From positions 78,392-142,391 of the forward strand of contig JACPAN010000011.1 of the NCBI GenBank assembly GCA_016180815.1: 64,000 nt of DNA. The letters run 5' to 3'. Source of the DNA: Elusimicrobiota bacterium (GTDB taxonomy: Bacteria > Elusimicrobiota > Elusimicrobia > JACQPE01). Of this stretch, positions 8,286-17,885 are shown in pieces. Within the stretch, counting starts at the first letter, position 1. Every line of letters begins with the position of its first letter. The position numbers were made by a program, and so were the translations under genes. The notes under the pieces are model-generated. The model did not search any database. It had not been told where the DNA came from and worked only from the letters and a program-made list of their open reading frames with translations.

Positions 8286-8580
8286 ATCCCAAAGCAAAAT
8301 GCAGGCCCCGTCCCTTAAGCCGGAGCCGGCTTTATTGAAATGCCCGGCGTGCGCGACGGAAAATAAAGCCAAGGCCAGGGTTTGCAAAAAATGCGGTTAT
8401 GATTTGACCGCCCCTCCCTTATGGCTGCCGACATGGAAATGGCACTTAAAAGTCTTGGGCATCATTTACGCAAGTTTGATCATCGCTTATTTCGCCATCA
8501 ACGCCTTATTAAGGCAGCTCCCGCCGCCCTTGGATATCAGGGATATCCCGGCTGATGTGACGCCGTGGCTCAACAAATAA
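8278..8580 (+). CDS. Small zinc-ribbon membrane protein
   Basis: A 100-residue protein of unknown function. The first half contains a zinc-ribbon signature, CPAC then CKKCG ten residues on (C22, C25, C36, C39), of the kind annotated as zinc-ribbon domains in many small bacterial membrane proteins. One transmembrane helix follows (about residues 60-80, VLGIIYASLIIAYFAINALL), with a short proline-containing tail. ATG at 8278 lies inside kdsA by eight bases, and the end overlaps kdsD by sixteen, so it sits firmly in the Kdo operon. No enzymatic motif is visible; a scaffold or sensor role would be a guess. Confidence 0.75.
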   Translation: MPESQSKMQAPSLKPEPALLKCPACATENKAKARVCKKCGYDLTAPPLWLPTWKWHLKVLGIIYASLIIAYFAINALLRQLPPPLDIRDIPADVTPWLNK

Positions 8581-9533
8581 GCCGGAAAATTTTAGGGCTG
8601 GCCGCCCGCGTTCTTGAGATCGAGGAGCAGGGGCTTCGCGCGACGCGCAAGGCTCTGGGCCGCGATTTTCTTCGGGCCGTCGATGTTCTCAAATCCTTGC
8701 GCGGCCGCGTCATCGTCATCGGCATCGGCAAATCAGGCTTAATCGGGCGCAAGCTGGCCGCGACCCTGACCTCAACCGGCACCACGGCAGTATTCATGCA
8801 TCCGGCCGAGGCGCTTCACGGCGATTTGGGGATGCTGGCCGCCGGGGACGCGGTGTTGGCTCTTTCCTTTTCCGGTGAGACGGATGAGATCAGAAAAATT
8901 CTTCCTTACGCCAGGGACTTGGAGGTTCCGGTCGTCAGTTTGACGGGATCGCGGCATTCCAAACTGGCCCGTGAATCGAGCATCGCCCTTGTCGCGCCGG
9001 TGCGGCGTGAGGCGTGTCCTTTTAATATTACGCCAACGGCCTCGACTACCGCCATGCTGGCGTTGGGGGATGCGCTGGCCATGGCCTTAATGGAAGCCAA
9101 AGGCTTCAAGAGAGAGGATTTTGCCCGGCTTCATCCGGGGGGATCGTTGGGCCGGCGTTTGAACTTAAAAGCCAAGGATATTATGCGCCGGGGCGCCATG
9201 AACCCCGTCATCCGCGATAACCGCCTGACGCGGGAGGCGCTGTTGGTTATGACCAAAACGCGTTCGGGCGCCGTTAATGTGGTGGACAAGGCGGGCCGCT
9301 TGGTCGGCTTTTTTACGGACGGTGATTTGCGCCGGCGTTTGAATAAAAACGGCGTCGGTTTTTTGGCCAGGCCCGTCAAAGAGGCGATGACGCCCAAGCC
9401 GCTCTCGGTTTCTCCGGAAGCGACGCTGGAGGATTTGCGGCGGCTGTTTAAAAACCGGCCTTTCGACAACGTGCCCGTGGTCGACGGCCGGGGCATTCCG
9501 GTCGGCCTGGTTGATGAACGCGACCTCCTCTAA
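8565..9533 (+). CDS. kdsD: Arabinose-5-phosphate isomerase, KdsD/KpsF type
   Basis: Interconverts ribulose 5-phosphate and arabinose 5-phosphate, the first step of Kdo synthesis. The 322 residues show an N-terminal SIS domain (IGIGKSGLIGRK, then HPAEALHGDLGM and SFSGETDEI) and two C-terminal CBS domains starting near residue 205 (DIMRRGAMNPVI and VKEAMTPKPLSV). The NITPTASTTAMLALGDALA segment after the SIS core is typical of this enzyme. The GTG start at 8565 lies inside the zinc-ribbon gene; MAQQISRKILGLAARVLEIE aligns well with the family start. Together with kdsA it provides Kdo 8-phosphate. CBS domains often bind adenosine or CMP-sugar ligands, so feedback control is possible. Confidence 0.95.
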   Translation: MAQQISRKILGLAARVLEIEEQGLRATRKALGRDFLRAVDVLKSLRGRVIVIGIGKSGLIGRKLAATLTSTGTTAVFMHPAEALHGDLGMLAAGDAVLALSFSGETDEIRKILPYARDLEVPVVSLTGSRHSKLARESSIALVAPVRREACPFNITPTASTTAMLALGDALAMALMEAKGFKREDFARLHPGGSLGRRLNLKAKDIMRRGAMNPVIRDNRLTREALLVMTKTRSGAVNVVDKAGRLVGFFTDGDLRRRLNKNGVGFLARPVKEAMTPKPLSVSPEATLEDLRRLFKNRPFDNVPVVDGRGIPVGLVDERDLL

Positions 9534-12500
9534 GTCCATCCCTATTCGCAATTCTTTTCATCCTTATCTTTTCCTCCGGTTTATTTATCCTCAGGCCCCC
9601 GAAGGCAAATGGCTGGTTCTTTTCCACCATGAGCTTGAAGCCAGGGATTTTTTAAGAGAAACCGAGGCCTTAGCATCCATCCTCGGTTGCCCGCAGCCGG
9701 CGTTGTCGTTTTTGCCCGACACTGAAGCGGCCCCGCGTCAAATCGCGCTTCGCGCTTTAGCCGAAGGCGAGATCAGGGGGATCGCGGCGACGCCGTTTGC
9801 CGTTGAGAAAAAATGCGCGAGTTTGGATTCCTGGTCCCAGCGCGCCGTTTATTTGAAAACCGGATCAATCATGAGCCGAGAGGAATTGATCCGGCGGCTG
9901 ATGGCGTTCGGTTTTCACCGCGCGGACGCGGTGGAAGGGCCGGGCGAATTTGCCGTTCGCGGGCAGATTCTTGATTGTTTTACGGCCGCCGACGAGTCGC
10001 CGATGAGGCTTGTTTTTAACGGAGATTCCATCGAATCCATCCGGGTGTTCGATATCGAAACTCAGCTGACCAGTTCGTTTCGCCCTTCGGCCTTGATTAT
10101 TGCCGCAGCCGAGGGTTCCGGCGGCTCCTTGAAGGATTACGCCCGGGAGCAATGGAATCTTGTCTGGGAGAGACCGGATCTTCAAAACAACACCCTTGAT
10201 TTTAAGGTTGCCCGGCAATGGGTGTTTGCATCCCTTGAAGCCCAAGCCCAAAGCCAGGACGTCACCGTTAATCATCCTTATGCGGGCAATGTGGGATTGT
10301 TTTTGAAACAAGCCGTTGCCGCGGCCGGGCAGGGCTATAAAATTCATCTGGTCGCTCCCACGGCCGGAGATGAAGAGCGTTCTCGGGAAATTTTAGAAGA
10401 GGCGATGCGCCGTGATGGTTTGCGCTCCGAGCTTCATTTTCATTGGTCCGTCGCAGCCATGGGCTCGGGCGTCAAAGACGAACCCAACGGCCTTTGGCTC
10501 GTCAATACCAGCGAGATTTTTAGCCGCATGCCGGTCAAAATCAGCCCGCCGGCGCCGATGAAGCCCAAAAAAGGCCGCAAGGCGGGTCAAACGACGTTTC
10601 AGAGGAGCTTGCTTGAGCTTAAACTCGGCGAATACGTGGTTCACGAGGTATTCGGGATCGCCCGTTATCGCGGCCTGGAAAAAGTTTTGGATATGGAGGG
10701 AAATCCCAGGGGCGAGTTTGTGCGACTGGATTTCGCCAAAAGCGACAAGCTGTTTTTAAATCCTGAGGAGATGCATTTTATCCATCGCTACGTGACGCTC
10801 GGCGCGCGCCAATCGCCCCGCTTGTCCTCCCTGGATGCCCGCAGCTTCGCTTTAGTCAAATCCCGCGTGCGCGAAGAAGCGAAAAAATTTTGCGAGCGTT
10901 TGTTGAAGTTGTGGGCCAAGCGTTCGGCTTTGCCCGCGCCTTCTTTAAGCGCGTCTTCCCATTGGGAGAAGGAGTTTGCGGAGAGTTTTCCTTACGAAGA
11001 GACGGAGGATCAGAAAAAAGCCATTGAGGAAATCATCGGCGATCTGGAAGAGAAAAAACCCATGGAACGGCTTTTGTTGGGCGACGTGGGTTTCGGCAAA
11101 ACCGAAGTAGCGCTAAGGGCCGCGTTTCGCACGGCCGCCAACGGCAAACAAGTCGTTGTATTGGCGCCGACCACGGTTTTAGCCGAGCAGCATTACCGAA
11201 ACTTCGCTCAGCGTTTCGCCCCTTACCCGATGACCTTGGGGTTGTTTTCGCGTTTCGTCAAGCCGGCCCAAGTGCGCCGTCAATTGGCGGCCTTGGCCCA
11301 GGGCAAGCTCGATATCGCGGTCGGCACCCACCGGCTTCTGCAAAAAGACGTGCGCTTTAAAGACCTGGGGCTTTTAATCGTTGATGAAGAGCATCGTTTC
11401 GGCGTTCGGGATAAAGAACGGCTGAAGTTTTTGAGCTCCCAAGTGCATACGCTGTATTGTTCGGCCACACCCATCCCCCGGACATTGTCCTCGGCTTTAT
11501 CCGGGATGAAAGGCATCTCCATCATCGAAACGCCGCCCGTTGGGCGTTTGCCCATCGAGACGGTGGTCGGCCCATGGGACAAGGCCGTTATCGAGCGCGC
11601 GCTCCGTTATGAGTTGGGGCGCGGCGGGCAGGTTTTTTATGTGTTTAACGACATCGCCCGTTTGCCGGAAATCGTCCGCGAGCTTGAGCAATTGGTGGAC
11701 GGCCTACGCGCTTCGGTCTGCCATGGGCAAATGAGCGCTTCCTCCATCGAAGGCGCCATGCAGCGTTTCCTTTCGAGGGAAAGCGATGTGCTGGTCGCCT
11801 CATCCATCATTGAGTCGGGATTGGACATCCCCACGGTCAACACCCTTATCATCGAAGGCGCGGAAAATTTCGGCCTGGCTCAGCTTTATCAGATTCGCGG
11901 GCGCATCGGCCGTAAGGATTTGAAAGCTTACGCTTATCTTTTTTATCCGCGCGGCCGGCGTTGGGATGATTTAAGCGCCACGGCGCAGGAGCGCTTGCGC
12001 GCGGTCCGCGACTTTGCGCAATTGGGATCGGGCATGCGTTTGGCGCTGCGGGATTTGGAAATTCGCGGGGCGGGAGAAATTTTGGGCACGAAACAGCACG
12101 GGTTTGTTTCGCGCGTGGGGCTGGAGCTTTACTCAAAATTGATTCAAGAGGAAATGGATAAGCTCAAAGAGGGGCGCTCCGACGACCAAGAGCGGCCGGC
12201 TAACCAGCAGGACGGGTGGCCTAAGATTCATTTGGATTTTTCCTCCTATTTGCCGGAGGATTATGTTTCCAGCGAAATGGAGCGCGTTTCCTATTACCGG
12301 CGCCTTTCCGGCGCTCGAACCGAGGCCCAAATCAATCTTGTCTTCGAAGAACTGCACGATCGGGCCGGAGCGCCGCCCGCCGAGGCTAAGAACCTGAGGA
12401 CATTTTTCCTCGTGCGCCTGCTGGGCCGGCAATTAGGGTTGGCCGTTCTCGAACAAATCGACGGCGATCGCCTGCGCTTCGAGTTTCAGGACACGGCCAA

Positions 12501-12654
12501 GCCCAAGGGGCGCATGGTGGCGTGGCTCCTAGGCCAATACCAGGAGCGGGTCCGTTTTGAATCGGAGAAACATGCTTTTAAGCTGGCCTTGTCTCAAGCG
12601 CCTACGCCCGAAACCGTTGAAGATCTCACCCGGCAATTGACCCAGCTTTTTTAG
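9514..12654 (+). CDS. mfd: Transcription-repair coupling factor Mfd
   Basis: Removes RNA polymerase stalled at DNA lesions and recruits UvrA. At 1046 residues it is slightly shorter than the E. coli protein. Domain order is as expected: a UvrB-like N-terminal module; the RNA-polymerase-interaction domain beginning LKLGEYVVHEVFGIARYRGL; two helicase domains with Walker A GDVGFGKT (about residue 523) and the DEEH box with HRFG (about 624); the TRG-type region LYQIRGRIGR; and a C-terminal domain with YYRRLS. I chose ATG 9514 over TTG 9511. It overlaps the kdsD end by about twenty bases and closes the long operon. The last 80 bases before the next gene contain no clear terminator. Confidence 0.96.
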   Translation: MNATSSKSIPIRNSFHPYLFLRFIYPQAPEGKWLVLFHHELEARDFLRETEALASILGCPQPALSFLPDTEAAPRQIALRALAEGEIRGIAATPFAVEKKCASLDSWSQRAVYLKTGSIMSREELIRRLMAFGFHRADAVEGPGEFAVRGQILDCFTAADESPMRLVFNGDSIESIRVFDIETQLTSSFRPSALIIAAAEGSGGSLKDYAREQWNLVWERPDLQNNTLDFKVARQWVFASLEAQAQSQDVTVNHPYAGNVGLFLKQAVAAAGQGYKIHLVAPTAGDEERSREILEEAMRRDGLRSELHFHWSVAAMGSGVKDEPNGLWLVNTSEIFSRMPVKISPPAPMKPKKGRKAGQTTFQRSLLELKLGEYVVHEVFGIARYRGLEKVLDMEGNPRGEFVRLDFAKSDKLFLNPEEMHFIHRYVTLGARQSPRLSSLDARSFALVKSRVREEAKKFCERLLKLWAKRSALPAPSLSASSHWEKEFAESFPYEETEDQKKAIEEIIGDLEEKKPMERLLLGDVGFGKTEVALRAAFRTAANGKQVVVLAPTTVLAEQHYRNFAQRFAPYPMTLGLFSRFVKPAQVRRQLAALAQGKLDIAVGTHRLLQKDVRFKDLGLLIVDEEHRFGVRDKERLKFLSSQVHTLYCSATPIPRTLSSALSGMKGISIIETPPVGRLPIETVVGPWDKAVIERALRYELGRGGQVFYVFNDIARLPEIVRELEQLVDGLRASVCHGQMSASSIEGAMQRFLSRESDVLVASSIIESGLDIPTVNTLIIEGAENFGLAQLYQIRGRIGRKDLKAYAYLFYPRGRRWDDLSATAQERLRAVRDFAQLGSGMRLALRDLEIRGAGEILGTKQHGFVSRVGLELYSKLIQEEMDKLKEGRSDDQERPANQQDGWPKIHLDFSSYLPEDYVSSEMERVSYYRRLSGARTEAQINLVFEELHDRAGAPPAEAKNLRTFFLVRLLGRQLGLAVLEQIDGDRLRFEFQDTAKPKGRMVAWLLGQYQERVRFESEKHAFKLALSQAPTPETVEDLTRQLTQLF

Positions 12655-12739
12655 CCCCCCCGCCTACCCCACTGGCATTTCATCACGCCGGCTCCTATCC
12701 TTATATAGAGAAGCAGTTATGCGTTGAGGAGGTAATTTG

Positions 12740-14395
12740 ATGCGATTGATGGGATGGATGGCCGTTGTTGCGGTTGCGTCAACACCGATTTTAGCCGAGC
12801 AAGTTAATGTTGTGACCCAGTACCCTTCGCCTTTGGGTGTCTATAAGCTGTTGCGCACCGCCGGGGACACATTTTTAGCCATGAGCAACGGCAACGTGGG
12901 CATCGGCGCCAATCCGGCGCGTTCGAAATTGCATGTTTTTCAGAATGTCAACGGCACGGTTCCGGTTTATGTCGGCAATTCCAATACCGGGGCCAGCGCT
13001 AGCACCGGATTTTTTCTTTCCGACATAGCGCCGGCCAGCGGGGTGGGCGTGTGGGCGGGCATTTGGGGATTCAATGCGACGAAGGAATTCAGGATCGTCA
13101 ATTTTGATCCCAGCGGCCCGATGACGTTTAACACCGGCAGCGCGCCGTCGGAACGAATGCGCATCACCAGCGGCGGCAATGTCGGCATTGGAACCGCAAG
13201 CCCGTCGCGGCGCCTGCACGTGCAGGGCGATGCTTATGTGTCCGGCAAGCTGGGCATCGGAACCGCAAGCGCGATCAATAAGCTCGATGTTTATGAACCT
13301 TCGGCCAATAGCGAGGCCAGCGTCCGTCATGGCGGGACCGGAGCCAACGCCATTCTTTCCTTCTACGAAGGCTCGACTCAGCAAGCCGCTTTAATTGCCA
13401 GGGGTTCGGGCATTGCCGGGGGACCGCCCAATGCCTTGAATATATACACTTATGTCGCCGGCGCCCCGATCACGTTGGGCACGGACAGCGGGGAGAAGGT
13501 GCGTATTATGGATTCCGGTTCCATCCGCGTCGTCAGCCAGGACAATTCATCCGCCGGTTTCAATATGAAAGCGGGGGGCAGCACGTGTTTGGGCGGCTCC
13601 GGCACGATGTGTTGGTTTTCCATCCTAGGGGGGGCTTCCGGCGCCGCGCCGTCTTATTCCAACTATGCCTTGAAAATCATCGCGTCTTCCGTAGGAAATA
13701 CGATTTCAATCGATAGCCAGGACGGAACTCAAACCTATTCCATTCTGCAATTGTATTCGGATTATCCCAATCCCAACGACAGAAAGTTTCATTTCAGAAA
13801 CGACGGCAATGCTTATGCGGATTCAAGCTGGAACGGCGGCGGCGCCGACTTGGCCGAGTTGATGCCCGTGGCCGAGCAGAATTTAGAGGAAGGCGATGTG
13901 GTGGCTTTATCCTCTGAGATGATTGATGTGAGTTACGAGGAGGAGCCTGCCCGCCGGTTTGATCCGGCTAAGATGGCCGGTTTGCGAAAGGCGTCTTCGG
14001 CTTACGCTCAAACCGTGGGCGTCATTTCCAGTCAGCCGGGGTTGATGACGTCCAGCGGCTTAAGAAAGGCTAAACCGGTTGCCTTGCAGGGCCGTGTGCC
14101 GGTCAAAGTAACCTCGGAAAACGGTCCGATTGCGGTCGGCGATCGTTTGGCCGCTTCCAGCCGTTCGGGTTATGCGATGAAAGCCGTCAAACCGGGGCAT
14201 GTCATCGGGATTGCCTTGGAACCGTTCGACGGTCAATCCGCTCGTGAAGGAAAAATTATGGTTTTTCTTCAGCCTACCGCATGGTCAGGCGATCTGGCCG
14301 ACGACATGGCGCGCTTACGCCGGGACAATGAGTCCTTGAAGCTGCGTCTGGATAAGCTGGAGAAGCGCACCGCTAACGCCACTCCCCAAGATTGA
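12740..14395 (+). CDS. Secreted tail-fibre-like protein 1 (GNVGIGT repeats, Peptidase_G2-like C-terminus)
   Basis: First of four tandem paralogues. The ATG at 12740 follows a strong Shine-Dalgarno GAGGAGGT. Residues 1-21 are a signal peptide ending LAEQ. Then comes the block shared by all four copies (TQYPSPLGVYK..RT.GDTFLA), followed by beta-rich segments punctuated by GNVGIGA/GNVGIGT-type turns, as in phage tail fibres and bacterial surface fibres. The C-terminal part (from about residue 372) reads DLAELMP...EEGDVVALSSE...TVGVISSQPG...LQGRVPVKV...GDRLAASS. It resembles the Peptidase_G2/IMC-type fibre end domain and finishes in a short coiled coil. No catalytic residues can be assigned with certainty. 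It is probably a trimeric surface or appendage fibre. Residues about 50-165 are nearly repeated in the fourth copy. Confidence 0.8.
   Translation: MRLMGWMAVVAVASTPILAEQVNVVTQYPSPLGVYKLLRTAGDTFLAMSNGNVGIGANPARSKLHVFQNVNGTVPVYVGNSNTGASASTGFFLSDIAPASGVGVWAGIWGFNATKEFRIVNFDPSGPMTFNTGSAPSERMRITSGGNVGIGTASPSRRLHVQGDAYVSGKLGIGTASAINKLDVYEPSANSEASVRHGGTGANAILSFYEGSTQQAALIARGSGIAGGPPNALNIYTYVAGAPITLGTDSGEKVRIMDSGSIRVVSQDNSSAGFNMKAGGSTCLGGSGTMCWFSILGGASGAAPSYSNYALKIIASSVGNTISIDSQDGTQTYSILQLYSDYPNPNDRKFHFRNDGNAYADSSWNGGGADLAELMPVAEQNLEEGDVVALSSEMIDVSYEEEPARRFDPAKMAGLRKASSAYAQTVGVISSQPGLMTSSGLRKAKPVALQGRVPVKVTSENGPIAVGDRLAASSRSGYAMKAVKPGHVIGIALEPFDGQSAREGKIMVFLQPTAWSGDLADDMARLRRDNESLKLRLDKLEKRTANATPQD
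12893..13245 (+). repeat. Homologous block shared by paralogues 1 and 4 (copy A)
   Basis: This stretch of the first tail-fibre-like gene matches 18032-18385 of the fourth gene base for base over long runs; most differences are single substitutions at third positions. The encoded segment runs from the first GNVGIG turn through SKLHVFQNV, GVGVWAGIWGFNATKEF and SERMRITS to LHVQGDA. The second and third copies lack it, so it looks like recombination or gene conversion between the outer members of the array. Confidence 0.8.
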
Positions 14396-14460
14396 ACGAT
14401 AACCCATATTGCGTTCATCGGTTGATCGGTTTACCCTTATAAACAGAGACGGGGGTGTAT

Positions 14461-16029
14461 ATGAGCAATAAAACAGGCGTTTTCGGACTATTCCTTTTAT
14501 TGACGTGGCCTCTTTCAGCCGAAGAGGTGCGCGTCGTAACTCAGTACCCCTCGCCGTTGGGCGTTTATAAAAATATCCGCACCGTAGGCGATACGTTTTT
14601 GGCGGTCACTGGCGGCAATGTGGGCGTTGGGACAGCTAGCCCTTTGACCAAATTGGATGTCTATGGGGCGAGTCCCATGGTCTCTATCCGTCATAATGCA
14701 ACAACGGACTGGGCTTATCTTCGATTTTATCAGGCATCGACGCTGCAAGGAGATATTATTGCCTATGGATCCGCCACGGGTCTGCCTAACAGTCTTAGCA
14801 TTATCAATTATACGGCCACCGGCCCGCTTGTTTTTGCTACCGCAGGTATAGAAAGAATCAGGATAACCAGCAGCGGCAACGTGGGCATCGGTACGACGAG
14901 TCCGTCAGCGCCGCTGGCTATCTATTCAGGTTTGAATACAGCAAACGATAACGGTTTAAGAATATGCAATACGGTCGCAGGCGATACAAACTGCAGCCAT
15001 TTTCACTGGGGTACAAACAAGGATGTTTATATACGCAGCGGTTCAGCTTCTGGAAGGGTTATTGTTCAGGACACGGGGGGTAACCTGGGCGTGGGCACGG
15101 CGGCGCCATCCAACAAGCTTCATGTTTATTCCAGCGCGGGCTGGGATGGGATTCGGCTGGCGGGCGGAACCGCTGCTACGGGGATCAACATTATGATGAG
15201 CAACAACAATAATTATGCATATCATTTGGGAGTGACGGGCAGCGCCAACGCGGCATCGCCAAATGCATTTTCCATCTGGAACAACAATACCTCATCTTTT
15301 CCCATGCTTATTAAATCGAACGGCAATGTTGGCGTCGGGACGACAAATCCTTGGGGTAGATTGGAGGTCGCCAGCGACGGGGCGGGCACAGGTTCGGCGA
15401 TTTTGACGATCCATAACACAAATAACGGTTTGGCCGGGCTTTACTTTCGCCATGACAACAGCGGTTCAGCGACATGGACGCTCCAAGCGACCGATCCCAG
15501 CGGCCCGGCCGACGGAAAAATGGTTGTTTTGGCTTCGGGCGCCCGCGATTTCGGCATCAGCATCAATGGCAGCGAGCGGCTGTCGATTCTTAGCGGTGGC
15601 AATGTGGGCATCGGCGACACCAGCCCTGATTACAAGCTAGAGGTCAACGGCAGCGCGGGAAAACCCGGCGGCGGCTCCTGGTCGGACTCATCCGACGCCA
15701 GATTAAAGAAGAACATTAAACCCTTAGAGGGCTCCCTCGATAAAATACTACAGCTTAAGGGAGTCAACTATGAATGGAAAGAGCCGGGAAAGCACGGCAA
15801 TTTAACGGGCGCCCGCATGGGCATGATCGCCCAAGACGTGGAAAAGGTTTTCCCGCAATGGGTAGGCGTCGATTCCCAAGGGTATCGAACGCTAACCTTT
15901 ATGGGTTTTGAAGCTTTGACCACAGAAGCGGTTAGGGAACTCAATGACAAAGTTAAAAAGCTTTCAGAGGAGAACGAAGCCCTGAAACTCCGCTTGGACA
16001 AAATGGAAAAACGCACGGCCGGGCGATAA
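14461..16029 (+). CDS. Secreted tail-fibre-like protein 2 with S74-type intramolecular chaperone end
   Basis: Second paralogue, about 522 residues from ATG 14461; the GTG at 14455 is part of its GGGGGTGT leader and is less likely. A signal peptide (ending LSAEE) and the shared QYPSPLGVYKN block are followed by five GNVGIGT-like turns spaced through beta-rich sequence. The C-terminus is a Peptidase_S74 / endosialidase-chaperone domain: SDARLKKNIKPLEGSLDKI, then YEWK, MGMIAQDVEKVFPQ and a final coiled coil ending MEKRTAGR. In phage fibres this domain helps trimer folding and then cleaves itself off at the Ser of the SD motif; that Ser is present here. This argues for a trimeric, self-processed surface fibre. 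The end differs in kind from paralogue 1 but matches that of paralogue 4. Confidence 0.85.
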   Translation: MSNKTGVFGLFLLLTWPLSAEEVRVVTQYPSPLGVYKNIRTVGDTFLAVTGGNVGVGTASPLTKLDVYGASPMVSIRHNATTDWAYLRFYQASTLQGDIIAYGSATGLPNSLSIINYTATGPLVFATAGIERIRITSSGNVGIGTTSPSAPLAIYSGLNTANDNGLRICNTVAGDTNCSHFHWGTNKDVYIRSGSASGRVIVQDTGGNLGVGTAAPSNKLHVYSSAGWDGIRLAGGTAATGINIMMSNNNNYAYHLGVTGSANAASPNAFSIWNNNTSSFPMLIKSNGNVGVGTTNPWGRLEVASDGAGTGSAILTIHNTNNGLAGLYFRHDNSGSATWTLQATDPSGPADGKMVVLASGARDFGISINGSERLSILSGGNVGIGDTSPDYKLEVNGSAGKPGGGSWSDSSDARLKKNIKPLEGSLDKILQLKGVNYEWKEPGKHGNLTGARMGMIAQDVEKVFPQWVGVDSQGYRTLTFMGFEALTTEAVRELNDKVKKLSEENEALKLRLDKMEKRTAGR

Positions 16030-16065
16030 AAACGCGCGATCTATTGAATAAGTTGGGGGTGTCCC

Positions 16066-17778
16066 ATGAGTAAAACAATAGGCGTTGTCGGTTTATTTAT
16101 TTTAGTTGGAGTGCCTCTTTTGGCCGAAGAGGTGCGCGTGATCACCCAGTACCCGTCGCCCTTAGGTGTTTATAAGAATATACGCACTGTGGGGGACACC
16201 TTTTTGGGGGTTACTTCGGGCAATGTGGGCATTGGTACGGGCAGCACATCGGCCAAACTCTACGTCTATGCCGGCGGTACAAATCCAGGTATCCAGATAA
16301 GAGGCACATCGGGGACGTATGGCCCTTCCATCGGGGTTCACAATGGCTCCCAAGAATGGAGGATGGTTTCTTGGAGCGACAATACCCTTAAGTTTGTTAA
16401 GGTAACGGGCGCCACGTTTACCCCTCTAACCATTCGTAACGATTCCGCTCAGGATTCTCTCTATATCGGGACTGGCGGCAATGTAGCCATTGGCACAAAT
16501 AGTCCATTGCAAAAATTTCACGTGCAGGGCGACGCCTATGTCAACGGTAATTTGGGCGTTGGGACCAGCAATCCAACGGAAATTTTGCATGTTTATAAAA
16601 ATAGTAATAGCGGCCTGTGGCATCGGGTGGAGAATGCCTACAATGGTAGCGCTGCTTATGCTGCTCTTATGGTTCGCGCCGGCGGTGCGGGATGGGACGG
16701 CTGGGGCAATAGAGGTTGGATCGCCAAGGAACCCGCGCTCCATCCGAGTTTTCCGAGCTATATGCGGATTGTCCAGTATGAGAATGCCCCATTGGTTTTG
16801 GCGACTTACAATACCCACCGTTTAACCATACTCGGTAATGGCAATGTCGGCATCGGCACGGAAACCCCTAGTGAAAAATTGCAGGTTGATGTCGGCAGTG
16901 GGCATGCAGAGATATATCGTTCAGCTGGAGGAACGGATGCCGCGTTGCGCATTCGAAAAAACGATTCAGATGCAGCAGGCGTTTATTTTTATCATGGAAC
17001 TAATCTTTATGCGACCGTAACATCTTTCGGCAACACCGGCAATTCCAACGAGGATGATTTACGCTTTACGGTAAGAGATTATGACAACGACGGCGTTGGC
17101 GGCGCTTACGCTTTCAATGTAATCACGGGAGGCGGCGTATGGACCGAGGCTTTGACCATCGCCAATAACGCGAATGTCGGCATCGGCGACACCTCTCCCG
17201 ACGCCAAGCTTGACGTTGCCGGTAATTGCATTGAGCAGGACGGCAATTGCGCTGATATCGCTGAATTGTATGCAGCGTCCGAAGAGATGGAGGCGGGGGA
17301 CGTTGTTGCCGTCAATGACGCCGATTCGTCATTCATTGAGAAGTCACGCCCCGGAAAAACGGCGCTGGGTGTTGTTTCGATGGCCCCGGCCATACTTTTT
17401 GAGGAGGATTCTCAGCTTATCGGCGTAGGGTCTTCCTACAAAATCGACCCGAGGAAGCCTGCCGTGGCTTTGGCGGGCAGGGTGCCGGTTAAGGTGACAA
17501 TAGAGAACGGCCCCATTAAGAAAGGGGATTACTTAGCCCCCTCGGCGATAAAACCCGGCTACGCCATGAGGGCGACCAAGGCCGGGCGTGTCATCGGCAC
17601 GGCGCTGCGCGCGTTCGACGGGTCAAAAGACAAAGAGGGGAAGATTTTGGTTTTCATCAACCCCCATTGGTGGGAAGGCGAAAAAAAGATAGATGACCAG
17701 ATTGCAGTGCTTCGCCAGGAAAACGAAGCTCTGAAGCTGAGGATGGACAAGCTGGAAAAACGCACGGCCGGGCGGTAA
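16066..17778 (+). CDS. Secreted tail-fibre-like protein 3 (Peptidase_G2-like C-terminus)
   Basis: Third paralogue, 570 residues, starting at ATG 16066 behind GGGGGTGTCCC. Signal peptide residues 1-20 (ending LLAEE) and the shared VITQYPSPLGVYKNIRTVGDTFL block are followed by five GNVGIGT-like turns, the last as GNVGIGDTSPDAKLDV. The C-terminal domain (from about residue 394) matches that of paralogue 1: CADIAELYAASEEMEAGDVVAV, ALGVVSMAP, LAGRVPVKVTIENGPIKKGDYLAPS, GRVIGTALRAFDG, ILVFINP. It finishes in the same coiled-coil tail (ALKLRMDKLEKRTAGR) that ends paralogue 2. It is therefore a third fibre with the type seen in copy 1. Predicted location is the cell surface or periplasm; the ligand is unknown. 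Confidence 0.8.
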   Translation: MSKTIGVVGLFILVGVPLLAEEVRVITQYPSPLGVYKNIRTVGDTFLGVTSGNVGIGTGSTSAKLYVYAGGTNPGIQIRGTSGTYGPSIGVHNGSQEWRMVSWSDNTLKFVKVTGATFTPLTIRNDSAQDSLYIGTGGNVAIGTNSPLQKFHVQGDAYVNGNLGVGTSNPTEILHVYKNSNSGLWHRVENAYNGSAAYAALMVRAGGAGWDGWGNRGWIAKEPALHPSFPSYMRIVQYENAPLVLATYNTHRLTILGNGNVGIGTETPSEKLQVDVGSGHAEIYRSAGGTDAALRIRKNDSDAAGVYFYHGTNLYATVTSFGNTGNSNEDDLRFTVRDYDNDGVGGAYAFNVITGGGVWTEALTIANNANVGIGDTSPDAKLDVAGNCIEQDGNCADIAELYAASEEMEAGDVVAVNDADSSFIEKSRPGKTALGVVSMAPAILFEEDSQLIGVGSSYKIDPRKPAVALAGRVPVKVTIENGPIKKGDYLAPSAIKPGYAMRATKAGRVIGTALRAFDGSKDKEGKILVFINPHWWEGEKKIDDQIAVLRQENEALKLRMDKLEKRTAGR

Positions 17779-17885
17779 AAAGACCCATTTTTTGAACCCG
17801 GCTCCCCAAAAATAGGTGACGACCATTCTTGCGTATCAAGAGCCGTGGCTTTACCCTTAAATTAGGTGTTGGCGGGGGGTGTCCC

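Noticed and set aside
12671..12710. Possible sigma-54 (-24/-12) promoter before the first fibre gene
   Set aside because: TGGCA is present but the GC of the -12 element is one base out of register; rpoN itself is also not in the window.
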